NCBI GenBank assembly: GCA_963931925.1
Contig: OZ007567.1
Location: forward strand, 78,914,686 to 78,978,685
Length of the DNA: 64,000 nucleotides
Reading direction: 5' to 3'
Source of the DNA: Onchidella celtica
Taxonomy: Eukaryota; Mollusca; Gastropoda; Systellommatophora; Onchidiidae
Part shown: positions 46,360 to 57,582 of the stretch, in pieces
Position numbering within the stretch: the first letter of the stretch is position 1
Layout: each line of letters starts with the position of its first letter
Position numbers and translations under genes: made by a program
Notes under the pieces: generated by a model
What the model was told of the DNA's origin: nothing
Database searches by the model: none
Seen by the model: the letters and a program-made list of their open reading frames with translations, nothing else

Positions 46360-47787
46360 TTATGCTGTCACATTGTTCATTCCCTGGATCAATGGCTTCA
46401 CGATCCTGTTCAGTGTGGCTCCTGAGTTCATCATCCCAAAAGGCATCCGGGTGAATTCATAGTGTTCGCACATTGTGACGAAAGCCGTCTTGGGAATGTC
46501 CTGCTCTCGGACTTTCACTTGCCAGTATCCCTTGCTCAGGTCAATCCGAGAGAATATTTTTCCTCTCGAGAGACTCTGAAACACTTCCGATGGCGCTGCT
46601 GTCGGATGAGGGTCGAATACTGTGATCTTGTTTAACCTCCTGTAGTCGATGCAGACTCGGTTGGATCCGTCGTTCTTCTTGACGACAACAACCGGTGAAG
46701 CATAAGGTGATGAGCTCCTTCGAATGATACCCAACCTTTCCATGGTGATAAGCTCCTCCTTCAAGGAGTCGCGCATAGCGTAGGGCACCGGGTATGGTCG
46801 TTGACGAACTGGTACTTCTGTCGTCAGGTCGATTTCACCCAATTGGCAGCATCCAGGGAGATTGGTGAAAACGTGTTGGTAGTCCTTCACCACACCGACG
46901 AGTTGTTGACGTTGTCCCGGCGTCAGTTGCGTTCCATACTGGACATCTCCGTAGCCTTCCTTCTGGCTCCAGCTCCCTAGGTCGGCAAGGTCCTCCGTCA
47001 TTCCACCGTTGTCGCCTTCCAGGTCGCAGTCCTCGATGACTGTCATGCCAGCTGACTCTATAGGTTGACTGTCGTCCATCAGGTCGTCCTCTGCCAGTAC
47101 AGTCTCAGCACCATCACCGCCGTCGTTCCTTATGGCGTCGACATGTCCAGGCGTGGTATCGCTCCTACTGTTGTCCATCCCACACATCTCGGCCACAACA
47201 GGTGTCGGTTCCATTGCCACTGCTGCTGCTTTTGACGTCCTTGGAATGTATCTCTTGAGGAGGTTGGCGTGCAAGGTCTTTTCTTTTGCACCCATCTTGA
47301 CTCTGTAGTCGTTGACGCCGACAACTGAGACTGCCTTATATGGTCCCTTCCATTGGACTAGGAGCTTGTTAGTGTTCGTCGGCAGTAACACCAACACTTC
47401 ATCTCCGGGGCGGAACTTCCTCTCTCTCGCCTTCCGGTCGTAGTAGGTCTTCTGTCTACCTTGAGCCTTGGAGAGTTCTTCCGTCGCTAGCTTCCATGTG
47501 TCCCCCAGCCTCGCACGTAGTTCCATGACGTACTGGTAACTGGTCTTCGTCTCCGGCTCCTCTACGTCCTTGGTCCATAGTTGTCGTAAGATGTGCATTG
47601 GTCCTCTCACAGTTCTCCCATACAGCAACTCGAATGGGGCAAACTTGGTCGACTCTTGGGGAACTTCACGATATGCGAAGAGCAGCGGGTTGATGTATTT
47701 GAGCCACTGCTTGGGTTGCTCTGCACACAGTCGTCTCAATGTCTTCTTCAGCGTGCCGTTGAATAGCTCCACCAGCCCGTTGCACAT
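46360..47787 (-). pseudogene. Integrase C-terminus fused to reverse transcriptase
   Basis: One open frame holds CNGLVELFNGTLKKTL (catalytic Glu), FAYREVPQ, FELLYGRTVRGP and LLVQWKGPYKAVSVVG (GPY/F-like). An acidic spacer follows, then RT: EVPVRQRPYPVPYAMRD, LGIIRRSSSPYASPVVVVKK, VCIDYRRLN, IDLSKGYWQV and TRMPFGMMNSGATL. This single frame directly shows integrase upstream of RT. It stops at a TAA just before the RT active-site box. Confidence 0.88.
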
Positions 47788-47789
47788 AG

Positions 47790-48280
47790 GGTGGTAGACT
47801 GTAGTGGTCGACTGTCGAATTCCCAGTCTTCATGACATCTGACATGAACTGGGTCCCTTGGTCCGACAAGATCTCTTCGGGCACACCCAAACGGCTGTAA
47901 ATGTTCACTAAGGCTTCTGCTACCGTTTCTGCGTCGATCTTCTTCAAGGGTGTGGCTTCGGAGTAACGAGTAGCATAGTCTATGTACACCAGGATATACC
48001 GATGTCCGCCTTCACTTGGGGGTCGATAGGTCCTACTAAGTCCACGGCCACTCGCCTAAACGGTACGTCCACTACTGGCATACTCTGCAGGTGCACCTTC
48101 GGGGTCGCTCCTTTGTTCACTGTCCTCTGGCAGATGTCGCATGAGCGGCAGTATCTCGGGACGTCACCTTCAATTTCAGGCCAATAAAAACTGCTCATAA
48201 CTCGGTGTTTGGTTTTCTTCACACCGAGGTGTCCTCCGACGATCGAATCGTGGGCAACACGCAGTACATACTCTCAGTTT
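47790..48280 (-). pseudogene. Integrase zinc-binding and catalytic core (two frames)
   Basis: HRVMSSFYWPEIEGDV followed by CRSCDICQ is the H2C2 part. VAVDLVGPI carries the first catalytic Asp (codon near 48042). After a frame change near 47985, YIDYATRYSEATPLKKIDAE and ILSDQGTQFMS (second Asp) follow. A further frame change near 47810 precedes the catalytic Glu, which lies in the next segment. Confidence 0.8.
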
Positions 48281-48289
48281 CTCGGGTAG

Positions 48290-49158
48290 TACCACTTGCC
48301 TTATAACCGTCGCCTGTCTCAGTTCCTTGTAGATCCGGTACAATACTCCTCCATGTTTCTCAAAATGAATAGACTTATTGCCTCTGTTAGTTGGGATCTT
48401 CTTCTGCTTTAACTTCTTAATGTCTTCATCTTCTTCCTGGAGTCGGATAAGTTCCTCTCTATCCACTCCCGCATGCCGTTCTGCCATCGGCACCCTCAGC
48501 GACGTAGACTGGTCCTTCCTCTTCTCCTGGGCTCTCGTGGTCACCGCTCCTACCATCACCTCAGTATCAGGGTCGTACGGGTCCTTCGCTCCGTCCACGT
48601 TCCCGACTACTAGGTCGCAGATGGTCTCCGGGGCACACAGCGCCGTCACTCTGCCCGTCAGGTAAGGCGTCTTCACGTCGATAATGGCTTCCTCCGCCGC
48701 TAGCAAGGAGTTGTCGATCCTCGCGATCAGTTTCTTCCCACCGGTGAGCTGTCCATCGTCCATCAGTGATCGCCGCACCACTACACCTTCACAGCCGGTA
48801 TCTCTTAGGACGTCTACCGCTCGATCTCCAATCAAGCCCTTCATCACTGGTAACTTCAGTTTCTCCACGGTCCTTCCGTCACTGCATCCTCTGCACGTAA
48901 CAGGCACCGCTAACTGGAGCTTCCCGTCCTTCATTACCGCTTGGACGTTGATGCTGGTGTCAGCCGTCGTCGCATCCTGTCTTGACGACTCATCCGCCGC
49001 TATAACTACGGCCGCCGCCACCTTGTTCGGCTTGCCTCGTCCCATTTCTTTCTGGGCCGGACACATGTTCCGAACGCGGCCTGGCTTTCCACAAAGGTAA
49101 CATTTCAACTCACCTTTGTTGTTTATCTTGGTACGACACTCCGTCGCCTTGTGTCCCG
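48290..49158 (-). pseudogene. Gag zinc knuckles, protease and integrase N-terminus
   Basis: Read on the minus strand. The end of one knuckle (GHKATEC) precedes CYLCGKPGRVRNMCP, in which Arg replaces the usual zinc-binding His. Protease has the active-site DTG at 48802-48794 (VLRDTGCEGVVV). HFEKHGGVLYRIYKEL and VVLPEKLRV mark the start of the integrase N-terminal region. The frame is lost near 48275. The products would package RNA, process the polyprotein and begin the integrase. Confidence 0.8.
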
Positions 49159-49159
49159 G

Positions 49160-51967
49160 TGTAACAGGCCAAAATATACCCCCCGCCCAGAATATACCCG
49201 GGGTTAAACTGGCCTAGCCCAGAATATACCCCTTATACCCCGGGGTATATTCTGGGCTAGGCCAGTTTATACCCCGGGGTTACTTTGGGCTAGGCCAGAC
49301 TATACCCCCCCCCCCCCCAGTCCAGATTATACCCCCTACGTTTTTTTTAAAAACAAGTCAAGACCACAGTTTATCGCAGCCTGTTCTTCATCACTGTCAT
49401 CAGATATCATATTAATACATACATGAACACATTCTTGACACCAACAAGTCATAATGCAATTTAGAGAAAATAATAATAACAGTTTATTTCAGCCTGAGTT
49501 TAAATTGCTATACATACATACATTCTTGACTCCTGTAAATCATGATACATTTTAGAAGGAACAAACATGCATTAAAAGGCATCGATATACAAAAGAGTTG
49601 AGTATCCATTCAAACTGACATGATTAGACTTCAGCATTAATTTCACTCGTGTGTGTTGATGATATTATTATTACTATTTTTTTTTTTTTGATAGTTCGTT
49701 GGCCACGAGTAAAACATGCATTGTATTTTTTGTTACAATGATGTAGAGAGAAAAGACCAGAAAAGAACACACAGAAAAAAAAAACAAAACATAATGATAA
49801 TCCAACTGACAGATAGTGCAATTCCATCATCCAGCAGACATAAAACTAAATAGGCACTAAATGTTTGCGACTGATGAACTCCACCTGTCCAGATCCACTT
49901 GAAACGTTACAGAATGCTAACCTGTAATAATGATAACAATAAGAACACGAAATCATGTTATTTACTCTTGAAAATATAGAGAAATATCAATATCAGAATC
50001 ATCATCATCATCTTGGAAATTGCAAAGATATGAGAGGGAGTGTAAAAATGGCAGCGTATGCCTACAAATCATTCTATACTTTATAAGCAGCAATGTATGT
50101 GTATCAACTATATATAAAATACTTGTTAAATCTTTTTAAATATTCAAGTAAAACTGGACAGAAAGCTTTAGTGAAATAGCCTTGACAGTTGTGTAGGCCG
50201 ACAGAGTAAGTCCACGGAGACAAAAGTAGTGCATTGTAAAAGGTAATTAGATCTATAGCATGTTGAGGTAAAATTCAATGGATCATGTTACATTACCAGT
50301 ATTTCTTGTTAGTGAGTATAATTCTTTGATGGGTTATTTGTAGAAAGATATATACATTTCATGTACATTACGGTTTAAGACACTAGATTAGTTTGCAAGG
50401 CTTTTCAAAGATGGAACCTATGTGTTATAGTGAATAAGGGTATGTCACTCGCGAGTGAAATAATAATAATTTTAAAAAAAAGACCTTGTCCGTCTTTACC
50501 TTCCTAGGCTTAACACGTCCCTAACTGTGTATTTGTACACAAAAAAATATTTAAAATGACTTCATTTTTATGAGTCCATTAATTAAATTATTTCATCCAC
50601 TGGGACTAAGTGTATGTCAGTGCCAAACAAACAGTACCGTGCAAATTTTACTCAATGGCAACCAACTACAAAAACAACTACAACATGCCAACGAACGTGA
50701 GTGAAACTAATCCAGTGCCTTAAACCATGAGCTACATAAAATGTATACATTTCTACAAATACGCTATCAAAGAATTTACTAACAAGACATGTTCATGCAA
50801 TATGATCCATCGAATTTTTGCCATAACATACTGTAATTACTTTCTGCAATGCACTGTTGTCTCAGTGGATTTAATCTGTCATTTTACATGACTATCAAAG
50901 CTACTTCGCTAAAGCTTTCAGTCCAGTTCTACTTGAATAGTTGAAAAGATTTAACACATTTTTTTTTACATGTACTTGGTACATACACACATATATTATT
51001 GCTGCTTATAGATTCTAGAATGATGTGTAGGTCATTTTTATATTCCCTCTTATCCTTATATTATTCCAAGATGATGGTGATTCTGATATTTATTATATTC
51101 TCTTTATTTTCAAGAGTAAATAAGATGATTTGGTGTTCTTATTGTTATTATTGTATATTACTGGTTAGCTTTCTGTAACGTTTCAAGTGGATCTGGACAG
51201 GTTAAATTCATTATGTGAAACAATTTTAGTATGTATTTAGTTTTGTGTGAAGTATTTAATGTCTGCTGGATGATGGAATTGCACCATCTGCCAGTTCAGT
51301 TGTTAAAGTGTTGTTTTTTTCTCTATGTATTCTTTCCTGGCCTTTCTCTCTGCATCAGTGTAACTTTGTATGTAGATCTAATTGTTCCGACATATCAAGC
51401 ACATTTCTGATTTTCAAAAATTAAAATAAGATTCAGATAACTTTACACTTATGAGTCTTATAATTAGTTCATACCTTGCCACTAAGTATATGTTAGTGGT
51501 GCCAAACAAAAAAATTACAATACATGTTTAACTCATGGACAACTAATTATTAAAAAAACCAAAACAATAATAATACCAACGGACACAAGTAAAATTAGTG
51601 TTAAAGTTTAATCATATCAATTTCAATGGATTTTCAATCCTTTTGTATATCAATCCTTTTAAGCATGTTCATTTCTTTTTAAATGTATCATAATTTACAA
51701 GAGTCAAAATGGTATGCTTCAATATGATATCTGATGACAGTGATAATGGACAATTCAAACTAAAGTTGAAATAAACTGCGGTCTTGACTTGTTTTTTAAA
51801 AAAAGTAGGGGGTATAATCTGGACTGAGGGGGTATAGTCTGGCCTAGCCCAAAGTAATCCCCGGGGAGTAAAGTGGCCTAGCCCAGAATATACCCCGGGG
51901 GATATTCTGGGCTAGGCCAGTTTAACCCCGGGTATAGTCTGGCGGGGGTATAATCTGGCCTGCTACA
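49160..51967. mobile_element. Foldback element copy 1
   Basis: A 2808-bp element whose two halves are inverted copies of each other (symmetry centre about 50563). The left end is TGTAACAGGCC and the right end is the complement of TGTAGCAGGCC. CCGG lies at 49156-49159 and again at 51968-51971. It is inserted between the two zinc knuckles of the Gmr1-like gag. About 170 bp at each end carry repeated CCAGAATATACCCC-type words and a palindrome, here split by a 9-bp insertion on the left. The central unpaired loop is about 50394-50703. No transposase frame is present. Confidence 0.85.
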
Positions 51968-51999
51968 CCGGTCTGGGCTCTTAGACTGTATGAGGACTG

Positions 52000-52770
52000 T
52001 GCCAAACCAAGGTCATGAGTCTAACTGTTTTCCTCTTGTTTGTTGCCTGGTAGATTGATGGTCAAGACCGACAGACACCTTTCCCTGCCTGGGAACTCCA
52101 AACAGATAAATATCCTTTTTTTTTTTTGTTTTTGTTTTGTTAAACAGTCGTTAAAAGTTAAAACTTTTGATTCTATTTTACACGTAGTAAGTTTTTTGCC
52201 CCAGGACTGGACTGAAAGTTCGTTTTGTTTTCCTGTGTGATTTTTTTTTTTTTTTGGTAGTGTTTACTGTTTCTAACATGGGATAACATACAGCTTTTGG
52301 TTTGATGTTGTTTTGCTATGGTTTATCTTTCTTGCGTGGTAGTAGCATTTGAATCTCTGAATCCTAACCGTACGTGTCATTACTTTTACTCATCTAGCTG
52401 GTGACCGCGCTCGTCATTGCTCGACATTCCAATTTGTCGATGTTACAGTAGAGGCTGAGTGTACACAGCCACCGTCGTACCAATGCAGCAATTTGATCTA
52501 CATGTATTTAAACCTAAGAATAAATCTACATTTTATAGCCACTGGTCGTCACGCTCGCCCCATATCTGGCAAGAACGCTTTTATGCCATCTCAGAAAGCG
52601 TCCACTGTGTCGCGGAATATTTTCGCTATCTCATCCCAAGCTGCTTTGTGAGACTGTAAATTTATCCTTGCTCCAACCAATCTTCCGACACTAGTAGTGC
52701 GAACTGTCTATGAATACCCTCTTCTGGCTATTTCCTGTGCCAGGTCCATGTCCCAGACAGTCGGTGGGTA
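52000..52770 (-). pseudogene. Upstream retroelement coding remnant (gag-like)
   Basis: Minus-strand fragment between foldback copies 1 and 2. Around 52770-52560 one frame reads VWDMDLAQEIARRGYS, then a stop, then VGRLVGAR and SHKAAWDEIAKIFRDTVDAF, then another stop. The frame continues across copy 2 into 60550-60488 without a stop once one CCGG is counted. It is probably gag of the Gmr1-like element, though the peptide is not recognisable. 52000-52400 shows nothing clear beyond T-runs. Confidence 0.45.
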
Positions 52771-52819
52771 CCGGTGTAACAGGCCAAACTATACCCCCCG
52801 CCCAGACTATACCCGGGGT

Positions 52820-52875
52820 TAAACTGGCCTAGCCCAGAATATACCCCGGGGTATATTCTGGGCTAGGCCAGTTTA
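52820..52875. repeat. 56-bp perfect palindrome in foldback end
   Basis: Every base pairs across the centre at 52847/52848 (CCCC|GGGG); each arm contains GGCCTAGCCCAGAATATACC. The same 56 bp recurs exactly at 60601-60656 (copy 3). Near-copies are in both ends of copy 1 and the right end of copy 2. Confidence 0.92.
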
Positions 52876-54329
52876 TACCCCGGGGTTACTTTGGGCTAGG
52901 CCAGAATATACCCCCCCCCCCCAGTCCAGATTATACCCCCTACTTTTTTTTAAAAACAAGTCAAGACCACAGTTTATTTCAGCCTGTTCTATATCACTGT
53001 CATCAGATATCATATTAATACATACATGAACACATTCTTGACACCCATAAATCATAATACAATTTAGAGGAAATAATAATAACAGTTTATTTCAGCCTTA
53101 GTTTAAATTGGTGTACATACATACAATCTTGACTCCTGTCACTCAAGATACATTTTAGAGGAAATAAACATGCATTAAAATGCATTGATATACAGAAGGG
53201 TTGTGTATCCATTCAAACTGATATGATTAGACTTCAGCAGTAATTTCACTCGGGTCTGTTGATATTATTATATTATTATTATTATTTTGATAATTGGTTG
53301 GCCATGAGTAAAATATGCATTGTAGCCTATTTTTTGTTACAACCATGCAGAGAGAAAAGGCCGGAAAACAACACACATAGAAAAAAAACAAAACATAATT
53401 AGTAACCCAACTGACACTGACAGATGGTGCAATTCCATCATCCACTTCACATAAAACTAAATAGGCACTAGATTTTTTCGCCTGATGAACTCCACCTGTC
53501 CAGATCCACTTGAAACGTTACAGAATGCTAGCCAGTAATATACAATAATAACAATAAGAACACGAAATCATCTTATTTACTCTTGAAAATAAAGAGAAAT
53601 ATCAATATCAGAATCATCATCATTATCTTGGAATAATACAAAGAAATAAGAGGGAGTGTAAAAACGGCAGTGTAAGCCCACAAATCATTCTAGAATCTAT
53701 AAGCAGCAATATGTGTGTATCAACTACATATGAAAAATGTGTTAAATCTTTCCAACTATTCAAGTCGAGCACTTCCGGTCGAGGAGACGCACGCCTTTCT
53801 GAGAGCTCCAAATTTACACCCCGTTTTTGATGAATTTACCAAATTTTTAACACGTATATTATACCAACAGTGTTTTCACTGTACTTTTATATGAATTGGA
53901 AGTGAATGTGAATTGTAATTTGACTAAATTTTTAATCTCTTGGTCCCAGATTGTGATTATAACTGGAAGGTAAGGGTGGACTGAAAAATTTGCAATATGG
54001 CGACCGCTTGTGCCGGTGGGAAGTCCACGTCTCGTGTCACTATCAAGAATGAGACAGTGAGATCTCTCCTCTTAATGTTGATAAGTTTATTGTTCACCGT
54101 TTTAGTATATAGATCTAGACCAGAACTGTATTCACTTGGATGTAGATGGGATATTAGATCTAGATCTGGACATGAGGCTAATTATAACAACTGGAAACTT
54201 AGTGTTGTCAACTCGCCTAAATCCAGGACCTCAGTAATAAACAACTGGTCTGTCCTCGGACAGAAATGTAGATATAGATCTACATCTAGAACCAGTTCGA
54301 AATTTAGGCTAAATAGTTCTTCAAATAAA

Positions 54330-55916
54330 ATGAACATCTCTCTGGTATTGTTCTTACTACTGTCATTATCGGGTGACGTGGAGCTCAACCCTGGACCCCA
54401 GACCAGATTCCCCCCTTGCCCCGTTTGCCTTAAAAAATGTACCTGAAAAACGAGGGCCATCGCATGTGATAGTTGTGACCGCTGGTACCACATCGACTGT
54501 ATGGGAATAAACTCAGTAATGTATGAAACACTGGGCAATAGCAGTGCCGCATGGGAATGTATCCAGTGTGGCATGCCAAATTTTAGTTCCAGCTTATTCA
54601 CTGATTTTCAATTAAACTTAGACCGTAGTAGATCAAGATCCCACAATAGTTTTGATATCTTACAACATTTAAATACTAATAAAAGTAACACAGAAATACC
54701 AATCTTTGATCCAAAATGTTCGTCAACCCCACACCCTAAATCCAAGAAAAAAGAGCCAGCCAAAGAGAAAACTACGTTCAGAACCCAGGTTATAAATTTT
54801 CAAAGCATTTGGAATAAGAAAGAAGAACTGAGCTTACTTCTGAACGAAACTAAACCTGATGTAATCATCGGAACAGAAACATGGCTAAACGAAAATATAA
54901 AAACCAGTGAAATTTCGATTAACGATGATTATGAAATCTACAGAAATGATAGGAAGAAGAGAAGGGGAGGTGGGGTCTTGATAGCAGTGAAGAAGAACTT
55001 AGTTAGTGAAAAAATACCTAGTGAGGAAGCAGGAAAAACTGTTTTCTGTAAGATTAGTGTGAAGGGTAAACCTCCTCTGGTTGTGGGTGCAGTCTATCGA
55101 CCTCCTAGTAGTGACTTGGAAACTAGTAAGAACATTTGTAATGAACTTCTCAGTGCCTACCAAAAGAACAAAAAGGCTACCATCTGGATAGGAGGATATT
55201 TCAACTTACCTGATATAAACTGGGAAGAAGGAAATGTGAAGAGTTGCCAAAACTTAAGAGAAATAAATGACCTATTTTTAGACAGTACTGCGGATATAGG
55301 CCTAGAGCAAGCAGTAAAAGAGACCACTCGAGGAGATGCACTGTTAGACCTATTTTTTACTAATTTCCCTAACCTTACAAGAGAGATCAAAATTCTTCCT
55401 GGACTAGGGGACCATGACATAGTCCAGATTGATTCAGAACTGAAACCCTTTAAGAAAAGACCTATTATGCGACAGATTTACCTATGGAATCAGACAGACG
55501 AAAATAATTTGAAAAGGGAGGCAGCAACTTTTGGCAGTTTCTTCATGAAATACCACTCTTCAAAAACTGACGCAAACAAACTCTGGGACTGTATCAAGTT
55601 AAATCTGAACATGATCATGGAAAATGTCCCAACAAAAATGTCATCCACAAAAATTCACCAACCCTGGATAGATACTTTAACGAAAAGATTAGTTCGAAAA
55701 AAACATAAATGGTTCAAAAAAATGAAACAGTGCAACTCCGAACGAGTGAAAAACAAATATCTAGAAATTAAAAGATTGACCCAGAAAGAATGCCGGAAAG
55801 CTCATAATAATTATATCCATGAGATGATAAGTGATACATCTGATAACAGTAAAAAACTTTGGAGGTATGTGAAAAATAAAAATAAAGAAAACAGGAGTAG
55901 CCGCACTGATCGATGA
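54330..55916 (+). pseudogene. LINE N-terminus: 2A-like, PHD finger, APE endonuclease
   Basis: The frame is open upstream to 53997, but Met at 54330 starts a hydrophobic leader (MNISLVLFLLLSLS) directly followed by GDVELNPGP (54372-54398), a 2A ribosome-skipping motif. Next is a PHD-type C4HC3 finger, CPVCLKKC ... ACDSCDRWYHIDC ... WECIQC, interrupted by TGA at 54444-54446. Endonuclease motifs are VINFQSIWNKKEEL, IGTETWLNE (Glu), GAVYRPPSSDL, GGYFNLPDINW (Tyr where GDFN is usual) and LPGLGDHDIVQID. The frame ends at a TGA (55914-55916) after a frameshift near 55895. Confidence 0.85.
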
Positions 55917-57582
55917 GAGAGGGCACCCACAGCAAGATGCCCAAAAAAGAGCCAATATCTTAAATACTCAATTTTGTAAGGTCTTTTCCGACCCAGGGGG
56001 TGTCTTCTCGGGAGAGCTGAGCGGTGCCAAACTGCCGGATATGGATGAAATATATGTCACAGAAAATGGAGTACTGAAACTTTTGGAAAACCTTAACGAA
56101 AATAAAGCTACAGGGCCTGATGGAATTCCCGCCAAATTACTGAAACTCTGTGCCAAGGAAATTGCCCCCGTTTACACTTTGTTATTTAGAGCTTCAATTG
56201 AACAAGGAAAAATACCGGAAGACTGGAAAAAAGCAAATGTAGTACCCATTTTTAAGAAAGGAAATAGAGCTAGTCCTGAAAATTATAGACCAGTCTCCCT
56301 GACATCAATATCCTGTAAACTGTTAGAGCATATCTTGCACACCAGCATCATGAAGCATCTCGAGAGACACTCGGTTTTAACACATGTACAGCATGGTTTT
56401 AGAAAACACAGGTCGTGTGAGTCCCAGCTGGTCACAACTTGCAATGATTTTGTTAATAACTTGAATAACAACAAGCAGACTGATACCATCTTATTAGATT
56501 TCAGTAAAGCCTTCGATAAAGTGCACCATGCTAGTCTATTGACTAAATTAAACCATTATGGAGTTAGAAACAGTACTTTGAAGTGGATTAAGTCTTTCTT
56601 AGAAAACAGAACACAGATAGTCGTCGTTGACGGAAAGTCATCCAATCCTGCAGCTGTTCTCTCGGGAGTACCCCAGGGTACCGTAATGGGCCCCTTACTA
56701 TTCCTAGTTTACATTAACGATATGCCAAGTAAGATCTCTCCAGGCACTAAATTACGACTGTTTGCTGATGATAGCCTTCTTTATAGAATAATAAACTCAA
56801 AAGAAGATACGGAAATCCTACAGAAAGATCTAGACAGTCTACAAAAATGGGAGAGGGACTGGCGTATGGAATTCCACCCCAATAAATGCCAAGTCCTGAG
56901 AATTTCAAATAAAAACCACAACATCACCTCAGACTACTTTATACACGACGAAAAATTGAGCGAAACATATGAGGCTAAATATTTGGGTGTAACATTGGAC
57001 AGAAAACTTACATGGAGCCAACATATTAATATCACATGTAACAAAGCAAACAGCATACTAGCATTTCTGAAAAGGAACATCTCTAACTGCGATAGGAAAG
57101 TAAAAGAGAAATGCTATAACACCTTTGTGAGGCCCTCCCTAGAGTATGGCTGCAGTGTCTGGGACCCCCATTGTCGAATAAATATAGACCAACTGGAAAG
57201 GGTCCAGAGGAGAGCTGCCCGCTTTGTGACGAATGACTATACTAGAAGTAGTAGTGTAAACAAAATGATGAGAGACCTTCAGTGGACACCATTAGAAGAG
57301 AGGAGAGCAAAAAACAAAGTAAAAATATTTTATAAGGGCAGGGAAGGAAATATCCATATCCCACTGAACCACCTCACCATTAATACCAGAGGCAACAGAA
57401 GGAATAATATAAAATATAACATCCCAAGCTCACGGGTTAACAGCCATCTTTATTCTTTTTACCCCAGTGTCATCAGGATGTGGAACAACCTCCCGGCAGA
57501 AGTCCAAACACTACCGTCGGCAACGACTTTCGACAATGAATTAAAGAACATAATTATCCGTTGCAGCTACCATTGTAACTAA
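55897..57582 (+). CDS. LINE reverse transcriptase
   Basis: It continues in a different frame from the endonuclease. Motifs are VAALIDERGHPQQDAQKRAN, NKATGPDGIPAKLLK, FKKGNRASPENYRPVSLTS, LLDFSKAFDKVHH, SGVPQGTVMGPLLF, catalytic FADD in LRLFADDSLLY, KYLGVTLDRKLTW, RPSLEYGCSVWDPH and QRRAARFV. These are standard CR1/Jockey-group RT motifs. It is uninterrupted to the stop at 57582; only the link to the N-terminal half is broken. Confidence 0.87.
   Translation, partial: VAALIDERGHPQQDAQKRANILNTQFCKVFSDPGGVFSGELSGAKLPDMDEIYVTENGVLKLLENLNENKATGPDGIPAKLLKLCAKEIAPVYTLLFRASIEQGKIPEDWKKANVVPIFKKGNRASPENYRPVSLTSISCKLLEHILHTSIMKHLERHSVLTHVQHGFRKHRSCESQLVTTCNDFVNNLNNNKQTDTILLDFSKAFDKVHHASLLTKLNHYGVRNSTLKWIKSFLENRTQIVVVDGKSSNPAAVLSGVPQGTVMGPLLFLVYINDMPSKISPGTKLRLFADDSLLYRIINSKEDTEILQKDLDSLQKWERDWRMEFHPNKCQVLRISNKNHNITSDYFIHDEKLSETYEAKYLGVTLDRKLTWSQHINITCNKANSILAFLKRNISNCDRKVKEKCYNTFVRPSLEYGCSVWDPHCRINIDQLERVQRRAARFVTNDYTRSSSVNKMMRDLQWTPLEERRAKNKVKIFYKGREGNIHIPLNHLTINTRGNRRNNIKYNIPSSRVNSHLYSFYPSVIRMWNNLPAEVQTLPSATTFDNELKNIIIRCSYHCN

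Larger units (their letters stand above)
45662..49159 (-). mobile_element. Ty3/gypsy-class retrotransposon, Gmr1-like gene order, decayed
   Basis: On the minus strand the order is zinc knuckles, protease, integrase (H2C2, catalytic core, GPY-like end), reverse transcriptase, RNase H. In ordinary Ty3/gypsy elements integrase is last; in the Gmr1 group it precedes RT. Several frame changes, a TAG in RNase H and a damaged RT active site make it inactive. Upstream coding sequence continues beyond the foldback insertion at 49160 (51968-52770, 60488-60550). Confidence 0.85.

Noticed and set aside
50000..51900. Possible transposase gene inside foldback copy 1
   Set aside because: No frame over about 70 codons, and both halves are mutually inverted non-coding A/T-rich sequence.
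52500..52770. MADF/SANT-like DNA-binding domain suggested by AAWDEIAKIF
   Set aside because: Only a short resemblance; strand and position fit better with the upstream gag part of the retroelement.
54182..54601. 139-codon minus-strand frame
   Set aside because: Antisense shadow of the LINE 2A/PHD region.
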